48,265 bases of DNA from Ignavibacteria bacterium (GTDB lineage: Bacteria; Bacteroidota; Ignavibacteria; Tepidaquicellales; OLB5), in contig JAIOIK010000094.1 in assembly GCA_019912545.1 (NCBI GenBank), positions 1 to 48,265 on the forward strand, read 5' to 3'. The position numbers and the translations under genes were made by a program. The notes below the pieces were generated by a model. It saw nothing but the letters and a program-made list of their open reading frames with translations, did not search any database and was not told where the DNA came from. This document shows, in pieces, positions 26,283 to 33,953 of this stretch (position 1 is the stretch's first letter; every line of letters starts with the position of its first letter).

Positions 26283-26624
26283 ATGCAGGAGATTTTCTAT
26301 TATATTGCGGGTGGTGTGGAAACGATCAGCTTTGCTATTATGATCTATGGCGCACTGATCGCAATATTGCTGTTCATAAAGAATGAGTTTGGAAGATTCA
26401 GCGGAAATTATAAACTTGATGCGTTGAACAAGATACGTATTGATTTCGGGTATTATATACTGCTTGGGCTAGAGTTCTTAATCGCTGCGGATATTATTGA
26501 AACGATTCTAAAGCCTACAAGTCAAGAACTGATCGAGCTTGGAGGCATAGTTGCCATTAGAATAGTATTGAGTTATTTCCTCACAAAAGAGATCAACGAA
26601 ATGAAGAGCCATGTTAATCAATAA
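26283..26624 (+). CDS. DUF1622 membrane protein
   Basis: A 113-aa protein of the DUF1622 family with three TM helices: ETISFAIMIYGALIAILLFI, FGYYILLGLEFLIAADIIETIL and LGGIVAIRIVLSYFLTKEI. The segment 'G-L-E-F-L-I-A-A-D-I-I-x-T' is the family hallmark. Function unknown. It is monocistronic and convergent with the fatty acid hydroxylase gene. Confidence 0.88.
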   Translation: MQEIFYYIAGGVETISFAIMIYGALIAILLFIKNEFGRFSGNYKLDALNKIRIDFGYYILLGLEFLIAADIIETILKPTSQELIELGGIVAIRIVLSYFLTKEINEMKSHVNQ

Positions 26625-26651
26625 GAAAGGAGGATACAACTTCCTCCTTTC
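26625..26651. terminator. Bidirectional hairpin between convergent genes
   Basis: GAAAGGAGGA (26625-26634) and TCCTCCTTTC (26642-26651) form a perfect 10-bp stem with a 7-nt loop, starting 1 bp past the DUF1622 stop. There is no long T run, so strength is uncertain. Confidence 0.6.
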
Positions 26652-26676
26652 TCAATAATGCTATTTACTGCAAAAC

Positions 26677-27387
26677 TTAACTCTTAACCGTCCGTTCCAG
26701 GTTCTTTTCTTCAACTTCTATACTGGGATTAGGCTTAGGTTCAACTTCAATATCAGGAACCTTATTCAGGTCCATCATGTAACTTGGGATTGACCTGAAG
26801 ATATAATCCCACAAAGGATTTGAAACTCCATACGCGGTATGATCATCTTCGTAATGATGGCGCAGGTGGTATGACCTTAAGAATCCGCCAACTTTGCCTT
26901 TTAGATTTATATGGTGAGTTGCGTAGTGAATAGAATCATAACTTACATATCCTAGAACAAACCCTGAAAAAATAAGAAGGTAATAATTTCCAAATACCAG
27001 CATGAACAGATAAAAGAAAAATGTAGCAAGCGGTACGCTCACCAGCAGCGGCATTACAAGCCTTGTTGCATCGCGGGGATAGTCGTGGTGAATGCCGTGA
27101 ACAAGGAAATGAATCCTTCTACCGGTCTCAGTCTTGGGGTCATAATGGAAAACCCAGCGGTGAATAACGTACTCAACCAGAGTCCATAACAATATACCGC
27201 CAAGGTAAGCCAGCACTCCGTTTATAACAGGTACTCTTTGAAAACCAAAATACGCACAGACTAATAGTATCGGAACAAAAACAACAACCGGTGTAACAGG
27301 ATGGATGTGAGAAAAATACTCAAGAAACGGATTCTTGAACAATGGTATTGTTTCGTTCTTGTTTGATACGTACTTAGTCTTTGCCAT
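26677..27387 (-). CDS. Fatty acid hydroxylase superfamily membrane enzyme
   Basis: A 236-aa di-iron membrane hydroxylase, similar in layout to fatty acid 2-hydroxylases. I place the start at the ATG at 27387 (MAKTKYVSNK): the longer frame begins inside the -7 box of the predicted promoter. Histidine boxes HRWVFH, HGIHHD, HYATHH and HLRHHYEDDH supply the iron ligands, between four or so TM helices. The likely reaction is O2-dependent hydroxylation of a fatty acyl chain, such as the N-acyl chain of a sphingolipid or of another lipid; the substrate is inferred. It is divergent from a Nudix gene. Confidence 0.87.
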   Translation of the reverse strand: MAKTKYVSNKNETIPLFKNPFLEYFSHIHPVTPVVVFVPILLVCAYFGFQRVPVINGVLAYLGGILLWTLVEYVIHRWVFHYDPKTETGRRIHFLVHGIHHDYPRDATRLVMPLLVSVPLATFFFYLFMLVFGNYYLLIFSGFVLGYVSYDSIHYATHHINLKGKVGGFLRSYHLRHHYEDDHTAYGVSNPLWDYIFRSIPSYMMDLNKVPDIEVEPKPNPSIEVEEKNLERTVKS

Positions 27388-27408
27388 TTTATTTATAAAG
27401 TTAATTTG

Positions 27409-27440
27409 CAAATTTAAAGAAATTTAACAATATTTTCAAA
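27409..27440 (-). promoter_or_regulatory. Predicted fatty acid hydroxylase promoter
   Basis: On the minus strand: TTTG (27440-27437), 20-nt spacer, TAAATTTG (27416-27409), an exact match to the Bacteroidota-type pattern. It lies in the 79-bp divergent gap before the Nudix gene and implies a leader of about 17 nt. Confidence 0.6.
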
Positions 27441-27466
27441 CTAAAGAAAATAACCTATTATTTCAC

Positions 27467-28012
27467 ATGAAATTAGATCGATGGAAAAAATTAACAACTG
27501 AACTTAAATTTAAGAACAACTGGTGGAGCTATAAAGTTGACGAGTACCTCTATTCTAACGGCAAAAAAGGAGAATATCACTATGTTCATACAAATGGGTC
27601 GGCATTTATTGTTCCGGTATTGCCTAACGGGAGCATCATAATGGTAAAGCAATACCGCTACTTAAATGACCGGTTCAGCATTGAGTTTCCCGGCGGAGGA
27701 GTGAAACATGAGGATAACCACGATAATGAAGCGCATAAAGAATTGATAGAAGAAACCGGATATGACGGTGAGCTGGGTTATGCCGGGGAATTTAATCCGT
27801 ATAACGGAGTGACAAATGAGATATGTAAAGTGTATATTGCGCGGAACTTAAGGCCTTCTTCTGAGTATAAAAAAGACGATTCTGAGGAATTTGAAATGTT
27901 GGATTTTTCTCCCGCAGAAATAGAGGAAATGATAGATAAAAATGAAATTTATGACGGTATGACCCTTGCGGCATGGGCGCTGGCTAAGAAACAATTAACA
28001 ATTAACAATTAA
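27467..28012 (+). CDS. Nudix hydrolase, ADP-ribose pyrophosphatase-like
   Basis: A 181-aa Nudix hydrolase. The Nudix box GGGVKHEDNHDNEAHKELIEETGY (start about residue 77) has the Glu residues needed for metal binding, with KELIEE in place of REUXEE (Lys replaces Arg). The preceding VKQYRY and following PYNGVTNEICKVYIAR match ADP-sugar pyrophosphatases of the NudF group. Likely substrates are ADP-ribose or other nucleotide sugars; the substrate is inferred from family position only. Confidence 0.85.
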   Translation: MKLDRWKKLTTELKFKNNWWSYKVDEYLYSNGKKGEYHYVHTNGSAFIVPVLPNGSIIMVKQYRYLNDRFSIEFPGGGVKHEDNHDNEAHKELIEETGYDGELGYAGEFNPYNGVTNEICKVYIARNLRPSSEYKKDDSEEFEMLDFSPAEIEEMIDKNEIYDGMTLAAWALAKKQLTINN

Positions 28013-28038
28013 GAATTAACAATTAGCAAATAATAATT

Positions 28039-28076
28039 AGTCCCGCAAGCAGGATTTCGTTCCTCGGGGCGGGACT
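28039..28076. repeat. AGTCCCGC/GCGGGACT hairpin element
   Basis: Outer arms AGTCCCGC (28039-28046) and GCGGGACT (28069-28076) enclose a second stem AGGA-TTTCG-TTCCT. The core TCCCGCAAGC-x-GGATTTCGTT recurs at 46913. The element is flanked by AACAATTAA and AATAAATAA tandem motifs. It could act as a terminator for the Nudix gene. Confidence 0.6.
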
Positions 28077-28113
28077 CAATAAATAATAAATAATAAATAA
28101 GAAGATAAATAAT

Positions 28114-28857
28114 ATGAAGAAAGTTTTTATTTTGGCTTTAGTACTTAATTCTTCTGTGCTGCTTACAGGGTTAAGAGATACAACACTTTATTTTGACCTG
28201 AACTTTGATGGCAATGATGAAAAGATCAGCTTAAGGTATGATGAGGAAGGCAAGCCTTTCATGCTTTCTATAAATAATGCGAAAGCTGAAGGCAGTTTTG
28301 TTGAAGGTTATGGCGCAGACCTGCAAATAATAGATATGGATAGAAATGATAACCTGCGCGAGGTGATAGTAAAAGGCTACGGCTCAAGCGATCAGGCTGA
28401 TATGCATTTCTATCAATTCATAAACGGAAAAATTGTTGAATGCGGAAGACTGCCCGGCAATTACGGAGTTGAATCAACCGGAAACAAAATATTGACCGAG
28501 CACGGCTGGATGGGATTCTGGGGAATTAAATTCAAATATAGGTTTGATACGAAGAATAAATCGCTTACCTTTGAGAAAGAAGATTTCTATGGTGTAAACA
28601 TTGAGGCTACTGTTAAAGAAAGCTTCAAACTGTTGAAATACAGATATGACGATTCAGAAGTTTCTGCAGTATTAAAACCAGGAACAAAGATAACAATTGT
28701 GAAGTCAGATATTACTCCATCGTGCAATGAACAGGAGAATTACATGTATGATATGATGTGCGATTGGTATTATATAAAAACAGACGAAGGAAAAGCCGGG
28801 TGGTACAGGCTGGATAAATTCTATGAATTTGTTGACGGACTCATCTGGGCGGGATGA
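28114..28857 (+). CDS. Exported protein of unknown function with C-terminal SH3-like domain
   Basis: A 247-aa protein with an N-terminal signal peptide (MKKVFILALVLNSSVLLTG). The first half contains DLNFDGNDEKISLRYDEEG and LQIIDMDRNDNLREVIVKGYG, aspartate-rich turns like those of FG-GAP/VCBS calcium-binding loops. The C-terminal 75 residues (VLKPGTKITIVKSDI to GKAGWYRLDKF) resemble a bacterial SH3-like domain, which often binds cell-wall material. The two C-terminal Cys pairs sit in SCNEQENY and MMCDWYY. No specific function can be assigned. Confidence 0.7.
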   Translation: MKKVFILALVLNSSVLLTGLRDTTLYFDLNFDGNDEKISLRYDEEGKPFMLSINNAKAEGSFVEGYGADLQIIDMDRNDNLREVIVKGYGSSDQADMHFYQFINGKIVECGRLPGNYGVESTGNKILTEHGWMGFWGIKFKYRFDTKNKSLTFEKEDFYGVNIEATVKESFKLLKYRYDDSEVSAVLKPGTKITIVKSDITPSCNEQENYMYDMMCDWYYIKTDEGKAGWYRLDKFYEFVDGLIWAG

Positions 28858-28993
28858 GCAAGTTGAATCGTGTAATGTGAAATGCGAATAACAATTTTGG
28901 CGAGTCTAAAGGAGGAGAGCACATCTTCTCTTTTTTTTGCGGCAGATTTAAAAGTACATTCAAAAAGCCCAAATTTATTGATATTATTGCAAA

Positions 28994-29683
28994 ATGTTTT
29001 CATCGATGAAGCAAATGTTAAGGGAAGACCTGAAGCATATCGGCAGTGCATTTGTCAAAGTGTACCCGATGGCATTCAGGCGGTTATTCAGCCATTGGGA
29101 AATATCACTGGCCTGCCTGTTTGCAATTTTGTCATCGTTCTACCTTGATCCGGCAGTAAGGACCATTGTTGCAACTTACAAGAATTCAATAGTTAATTCG
29201 ATTTATGATTTTGGCAGGTGGTACGGCAACGGCCAGCCTACTCTGTATGTTTTTTTGGGCGCGTATATAGGCGGATTAATACTCAAAAAATACCGGCTGC
29301 GTGAAACGGGACTTTTGGTTGGTGAGGCTTTTGTTTTTTCAGGACTGCTGACGCTCATTGCCAAGTCACTTTTTGGCAGGTGGCGGCCGTATACAAACCA
29401 CGGTGATTTGGCGTTCTATGGGTGGAATTTTTCGAACAATGATATGTTCTCTTATTATTCAGGCCATGCCGCGGTTTCATTTGCGCTATCAACAGTACTT
29501 GCATCAACCACAAAGAATATCTACCTAAAATCATTTTATTACCTGCTTGCAGCTGTAACCTGTGTAAGCCGTATCTATCATAACCAGCACTGGCTAAGCG
29601 ATGTTGTTACGGGAGCGATCATTGCTTACTTCATAAGCCGGGTACTTATTTCAATACACAATGAGCCGGAAACCGATTATTAA
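28994..29683 (+). CDS. PAP2-family membrane phosphatase
   Basis: A 229-aa type 2 phosphatidic acid phosphatase-like enzyme. The three catalytic motifs are visible: KSLFGRWRPYTN (K-x6-R-P), YSGHAAVSFALS (the SGH block with the attacking His partner) and SRIYHNQHWLSDVVTG (S-R-x5-H-x3-D). TM helices separate them. Substrates in this family include phosphatidic acid, undecaprenyl pyrophosphate and lipid A phosphates; which applies here is unknown. It lies 18 bp before the DUF2071 gene and is probably co-transcribed with it. Confidence 0.88.
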   Translation: MFSSMKQMLREDLKHIGSAFVKVYPMAFRRLFSHWEISLACLFAILSSFYLDPAVRTIVATYKNSIVNSIYDFGRWYGNGQPTLYVFLGAYIGGLILKKYRLRETGLLVGEAFVFSGLLTLIAKSLFGRWRPYTNHGDLAFYGWNFSNNDMFSYYSGHAAVSFALSTVLASTTKNIYLKSFYYLLAAVTCVSRIYHNQHWLSDVVTGAIIAYFISRVLISIHNEPETDY

Positions 29684-29701
29684 ATCAGATTTCAAGAATA
29701 G

Positions 29702-30409
29702 ATGACGGGTGAAAAAGTATTTCTGAGTGCAAGATGGGAGAATCTTGTACTTGTTACATACAGCGTCAAGCCAGAAGCGCTTGAAGCACATATGCCTAAA
29801 GGACTGACTGCCGATACTATTGACGGTAATGCATTTGTAAGCCTTGTCGCATTCGATTTTCTTGAGACAAGGATCAAAGGTATCAAAGTACCGTATCATG
29901 TTAATTTCCCTGAGATCAATCTGAGGTTTTATGTTAAGAATAAAGAAAAAAGGGGAGTTGTATTCATAAGAGAGTTTGTGCCAAGGGCGGCAATCCCGCT
30001 GGTTGCGAATCTAATTTATAATGAGAAATATAAAGCCATTAAGATGACCAGCAGTATAGCTAAAAAAGGCACGATTTTTCTGAATCATGCAATCAATTAT
30101 AATAAGAAGAATTATAGTATAGACCTGGAGGCAGAAAATAATCCGCAATTACCGGCTATTAACTCTACCGAACATTTTTTTAAAGAGCATGAATGGGGTT
30201 TCGGAACTTCACGGGATGGCAAACCATTAGTATATAGAGTTGAGCATCCGTTCTGGGATATTTATCCCATTATAAAATTTAAGCATGACTTTGATTTTGG
30301 AGCAATTTATGGAGCCAAATGGGATTTTTTAAATCTGCTTGACCCATACAATATTACTTTTGCAAAAGGCTCTGAAGTGAAGGTTTTTTCCGGGAAGGAA
30401 CTGAAATAA
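29702..30409 (+). CDS. DUF2071 (YqjF-like) family protein
   Basis: A 235-aa soluble protein of the DUF2071 family: FLSARWENLVLVTYSVKPEALEAHMPKGL at the N-terminus, then FVSLVAFDFLETRIKGIKVPYHVNFPEINLRFYV and FIREFVPRAAIPLVANLIYNEKY. The family is widespread but has no established function; B. subtilis YqjF is a member. It immediately follows the PAP2 gene. Confidence 0.85.
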   Translation: MTGEKVFLSARWENLVLVTYSVKPEALEAHMPKGLTADTIDGNAFVSLVAFDFLETRIKGIKVPYHVNFPEINLRFYVKNKEKRGVVFIREFVPRAAIPLVANLIYNEKYKAIKMTSSIAKKGTIFLNHAINYNKKNYSIDLEAENNPQLPAINSTEHFFKEHEWGFGTSRDGKPLVYRVEHPFWDIYPIIKFKHDFDFGAIYGAKWDFLNLLDPYNITFAKGSEVKVFSGKELK

Positions 30410-30493
30410 GCAATTTTTCAAGCGGTAAAGTTGTGTTTATTGAATAAATTTATTGCTAATTTATGGAAGCCTCTCAAGAACAACAGCTAAATT

Positions 30494-31510
30494 TTGCAGG
30501 AATCACTCAAAATATTACCTGATTTTACTGATCAAGCTATTAATGACCGCCTTAAGTTCATCAGGGCTGTGAACGCTCATCATAAGAACTCATTTGCCGA
30601 AGATGTCCTGACCGGGCTCACTTCTTATCCCAAAACGCTTCAGCCAAAATATTTTTATGATAGTCACGGCTCAAAATTATTTGAACAAATTTGCAGCACG
30701 CCGGAATATTACATCACCCGTACAGAATCATCAATCCTCAAAAAGTGTTCGTATCAAATGGCTGAACTTAATGTTGATAAGCAGGTTATTGTTGAGCTTG
30801 GAAGCGGAAGCTCGGTAAAGACGAAGTATATTCTTGACGCATTTATTAAGAACGGCCCGGTTACATATATCCCAATAGATGTATCGGAAATACTGCTTGA
30901 TGGAGGAAAAAAACTTATTGAAGATTTTGAAGGCCTTAAAGTACAGGGGATAATCGGGGAATACGAAGAATCAATAGAATTAGTAAACGATCTGATCTCT
31001 GAACCAAAACTCATAATTTTCCTCGGTTCAAGTATCGGGAATTTTGATCTGACGCATGCAGGAAGTTTCTTAAATCACTTAAGTTGTAATATGCATGAAG
31101 ATGATACGCTGCTTATAGGCTTTGATCTGGTGAAAGATGTTAATGTTCTCAATGCTGCATATGATGATGCCGGTGGTGTCACAGCCGGGTTTAATCTAAA
31201 CCTGCTAAGCAGGATAAACCGGGAATTGATGGCAGATTTTGACCTAAGTGTATTTTCTCATAAAGCATTTTTTAATAAGGAAGAAAGCAGGGTAGAAATG
31301 CATCTGGTTTCAAACTGCCGGCAGGATGTAAATGTAAGCAGTTTAGGCAAGGTTATCCATTTTGAAGAAAATGAGACTATTCATACAGAGAATTCATACA
31401 AATTTACAGACAATATAATAAATGAACTTGCTGCAAACGCAGGGCTGAAAAAGATTGAAAAGTGGAAAGATGAAGATAATTATTTTGAATTATGTATGAT
31501 GAAGAAGTGA
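30494..31510 (+). CDS. egtD: L-histidine N-alpha-methyltransferase EgtD
   Basis: SAM-dependent enzyme that trimethylates histidine to hercynine, the first step of ergothioneine synthesis. At 338 aa it fits EgtD. Conserved blocks are PKTLQPKYFYDSHGSKLFEQI (45-65), the SAM loop VELGSGSSVKT (100-110), IIFLGSSIGNF and the late RVEMHLVS. The frame opens at a TTG at 30494 right after an in-frame stop at 30488-30490. No strong ribosome binding site precedes it. A better-looking ATG at 30463 is in another frame, so a one-base indel near the start is possible. Its partner egtB is convergent, 100 bp away. Confidence 0.92.
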   Translation: MQESLKILPDFTDQAINDRLKFIRAVNAHHKNSFAEDVLTGLTSYPKTLQPKYFYDSHGSKLFEQICSTPEYYITRTESSILKKCSYQMAELNVDKQVIVELGSGSSVKTKYILDAFIKNGPVTYIPIDVSEILLDGGKKLIEDFEGLKVQGIIGEYEESIELVNDLISEPKLIIFLGSSIGNFDLTHAGSFLNHLSCNMHEDDTLLIGFDLVKDVNVLNAAYDDAGGVTAGFNLNLLSRINRELMADFDLSVFSHKAFFNKEESRVEMHLVSNCRQDVNVSSLGKVIHFEENETIHTENSYKFTDNIINELAANAGLKKIEKWKDEDNYFELCMMKK

Positions 31511-31529
31511 ACTGATAGACTATAAGTAG

Positions 31530-31588
31530 GTCAAACGCATGCGTTTGACAATAAGATGCTGCTGAGTAGTCAAAGGCTTGCCTTTGAC
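31530..31588. terminator. Pair of related palindromes between egtD and egtB
   Basis: A perfect 20-bp palindrome GTCAAACGCA-TGCGTTTGAC lies at 31530-31549. A hairpin GTCAAAGGC-TT-GCCTTTGAC lies at 31569-31588. The two share the layout GTCAAA-x-GC and sit in a 100-bp convergent gap, so they may terminate both genes. They also look like members of one repeat family. Neither has a T run. Confidence 0.65.
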
Positions 31589-31610
31589 CTGCATTTCTAG
31601 TTTTATTTAT

Positions 31611-32978
31611 TCACTTAGCGCATCTGAATCCGCTAAGCAGCCACCTTTCGTGCGCTCTGAAGAAATTGCGGTATGTATTGCGAGTTGAATCTTTTGGAGT
31701 GCCGAATGACCCGCCTCTTAGTACTTTCTGATTTGAAAACCATTTATCGTTGTACTCTGCAAATCCCGTCTTAAATCCCGGGTAAGCTATGAATTCACTG
31801 CCTGTCCACTCCCATGTATCACCTATCATACCGTAACAGCCGTAAAAGCTCTTGCCTTTTTCATATGTGAATACATCAGCCGGTGACCAAATTCTCGATT
31901 CAAGCAAATTAGCATGGAAGTCTGTTGGTTCTTCATTACCCCACGGATAGAGCCGTTTGGTAGATTTATCTTCATCCCATGAGGCGGCTTTTTCCCACTC
32001 TGCTTCAGTAGGGAGCCTTTTGCCTGCCCACCTTGCATATGCATCGGCTTCAAAAAAGCTTACGTTGGTTACAGGTTCGTTCGGGAAATTTTCAATAAAG
32101 CGTTTACCTTTAAAATCACACCTGAACCAGCTTCCGTTTTCATCTTTTTCCCAGTACATGGGGGCATCAATTCCGTTTTGCTTAACCCACTGCCAGCCCT
32201 CATCAAGCCAGAATTTGTAACTTTTATATCCGCCGTCATTAATGAAATCAAGAAAATCGGAATTGGTAACGGGAGTGTTATCAATGTAATAATCATTCAG
32301 GTAAACTTTATGCTGCGGCATTTCCACATCATAGGCAAACTGGTCTTTCCATCTTAAAATATCAAATCCAAGTTCGTAAATACCACCGGGTATCTTTATC
32401 ATTTCTTCCCTGGCGCTGTGACCGTTTGTGCCGGGAATTTTCTTTATCTCCTTTGGCTGATATTTATCCTGAAGCAGATGCTGCAGATCATATACCATCA
32501 GTTCCTGGTGCTGCCACTCGTGGTTAAAGGCAAGCATAAAATCCTTAAGTATATTAAGCTTGATGCCGGTTATATTAAAGAATTTTGCAGTTTCACGGTT
32601 TATGTAATTCCAGTATTCGATCGTTTCCTTAACCGTTGGCCTTGAGATCGTCCCGCGTTTACTTTTGTTGAAAGGAGTTCCGAAAGCCTGGTAATATGAA
32701 TTGAGGTAAAAAGAATAATCTACTTTATACGGTTTGTAGTCCTTAAAATATTTTTTCAGAAGCTGGTCATAAAACCAGGTTACATGTCCCAAATGCCAGC
32801 GGGGGGGACTCATAAAGCTTTCACTTTGCACAACAAAATCTTCAATCTCTAGAGGTTCGCAAAGCTCAATTGTCATTCTGCGCACCTTGCGGAACATTGA
32901 GAAAATTTTATCTGACCCAACTCCCGAAAGAGAGTTTTCAATATCGCCAATATTCAGAACGCTCTTTTGATTATCCAT
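31611..32978 (-). CDS. egtB: Ergothioneine biosynthesis protein EgtB (non-heme iron sulfoxide synthase)
   Basis: Iron- and O2-dependent enzyme that joins hercynine to a thiol donor (gamma-glutamylcysteine or cysteine). At 455 aa it has the expected two domains. The N-terminal DinB-like four-helix part has RWHLGHVTWFY (likely iron ligand His65) and FNHEWQHQE (His153, His157). The C-terminal formylglycine-generating-enzyme-like domain has MIKIPGGIYELG, NVSFFEADAYARWAGKRLPTEAEWEKAA and LRGGSFGTP. EgtB presence means at least partly aerobic chemistry. No EgtE-type lyase lies nearby. It is divergent from the ABC transporter and convergent with egtD. Confidence 0.93.
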   Translation of the reverse strand: MDNQKSVLNIGDIENSLSGVGSDKIFSMFRKVRRMTIELCEPLEIEDFVVQSESFMSPPRWHLGHVTWFYDQLLKKYFKDYKPYKVDYSFYLNSYYQAFGTPFNKSKRGTISRPTVKETIEYWNYINRETAKFFNITGIKLNILKDFMLAFNHEWQHQELMVYDLQHLLQDKYQPKEIKKIPGTNGHSAREEMIKIPGGIYELGFDILRWKDQFAYDVEMPQHKVYLNDYYIDNTPVTNSDFLDFINDGGYKSYKFWLDEGWQWVKQNGIDAPMYWEKDENGSWFRCDFKGKRFIENFPNEPVTNVSFFEADAYARWAGKRLPTEAEWEKAASWDEDKSTKRLYPWGNEEPTDFHANLLESRIWSPADVFTYEKGKSFYGCYGMIGDTWEWTGSEFIAYPGFKTGFAEYNDKWFSNQKVLRGGSFGTPKDSTRNTYRNFFRAHERWLLSGFRCAK

Positions 32979-33125
32979 TTTGATAAATTATTTGTAGTTT
33001 TACAGAAATGTTTTCTAATATACCAGTTAATACAGGAATTTAAAATTCAAATTTATTCTGAAATAAATGTTCAGTAGTTGATGATTGAACTCATAATTTC
33101 GAACAGGAGTATACTCAAGTTTTTT

Positions 33126-33188
33126 AACCTCACCCCGTCCTAACGGACACCCCTCTCCTATTAAGGAGATGGGGCAGGAGGTGAGGTT
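33126..33188. repeat. Inverted repeat element between egtB and the ABC transporter
   Basis: Outer arms AACCTCAC (33126-33133) and GTGAGGTT (33181-33188). Inside are the stems GTCC-TAAC-GGAC (33137-33148) and CTCCT-ATTA-AGGAG (33155-33168). The whole 63-nt unit can fold as a branched hairpin. A related left half is found at 47967-48027, where an IS3-type element begins. Confidence 0.65.
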
Positions 33189-33224
33189 GCACGTAAGATA
33201 TCAGCCAAATTTTCATATTACTAT

Positions 33225-33953
33225 ATGAACATCATCAGATTTGAAAATGTTTCGCACCGTTATGATGGAAAAGCCGCACTTAGCCGGCTTAGTTTTGGTA
33301 TAGAAGATAATAAAATTACGGTCATTATTGGCAGAAGCGGCAGCGGTAAATCAACACTTTTACAAATTATTAACGGACTCATCAAACCAAGTGAAGGAAA
33401 GGTTGAAGTGTTTGATGCTCCTTTAAATTACAGTTCAATCAATAAAACCCGCCTGAAGATAGGTTATTCAGTACAGGGTACGGGACTCTTTCCACATATG
33501 AATGTTTATGATAATATTGCACTCCTTGGTAAAATAACAAAGCAATTGAGGCATGTTACGGAAACACGCTTAGATATGCTTATGAGCCTGGTAAATCTTG
33601 AGCCCGGGTTTAAGACGAAATACCCGTACCAGCTCTCAGGCGGCGAACAGCAGCGCGTTGGTATTTGCCGCGCTATGATAATGAATCCGCCGGTATTTTT
33701 ACTTGATGAAGCTTTTGGAGCGCTTGATAATGCAACAAGAAACGAGATACACGCAGAGCTGCTTAACATGCAGAAGATCGAGCCGAGGGCAATAGTTCTT
33801 GTAACACACGACCTGGATGAAGCGCTTAAACTTGCCGATAATATTATGGTTCTTGAAAAGGGTGTCATACAGCAGTATGGATTGAAGGAAGAGGTTTTAA
33901 ATAATCCCTCAAATGAGTTTGTAAAGAATTTTCTGAGGCAAAGGATCAATTGA
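33225..33953 (+). CDS. ABC transporter ATPase, OpuC/EgtV-like
   Basis: A 242-aa ABC ATPase of the osmoprotectant (OpuC/ProV-like) branch, without the C-terminal CBS domains of OpuAA/ProV. Walker A GRSGSGKST lies at 36-44, the signature LSGGEQQRVG near 140, and Walker B VFLLDEAFGALD just after; switch His in LVTHDLDEAL. It overlaps the permease gene by 4 bp (TTGA), so the pair is translationally coupled. In annotated genomes such proteins are often called glycine betaine/choline ATPases, but its position beside egtB and egtD makes an ergothioneine importer ATPase (EgtV-like) a serious alternative. Confidence 0.88.
   Translation: MNIIRFENVSHRYDGKAALSRLSFGIEDNKITVIIGRSGSGKSTLLQIINGLIKPSEGKVEVFDAPLNYSSINKTRLKIGYSVQGTGLFPHMNVYDNIALLGKITKQLRHVTETRLDMLMSLVNLEPGFKTKYPYQLSGGEQQRVGICRAMIMNPPVFLLDEAFGALDNATRNEIHAELLNMQKIEPRAIVLVTHDLDEALKLADNIMVLEKGVIQQYGLKEEVLNNPSNEFVKNFLRQRIN

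Noticed and set aside
28909-28936. Strong terminator after the SH3-like protein gene
   Set aside because: There is a run of eight T, but the preceding stem (GGAGGAGAG against CTTCTC) needs several G-T pairs and a mismatch. It may act weakly; I did not list it as a feature.
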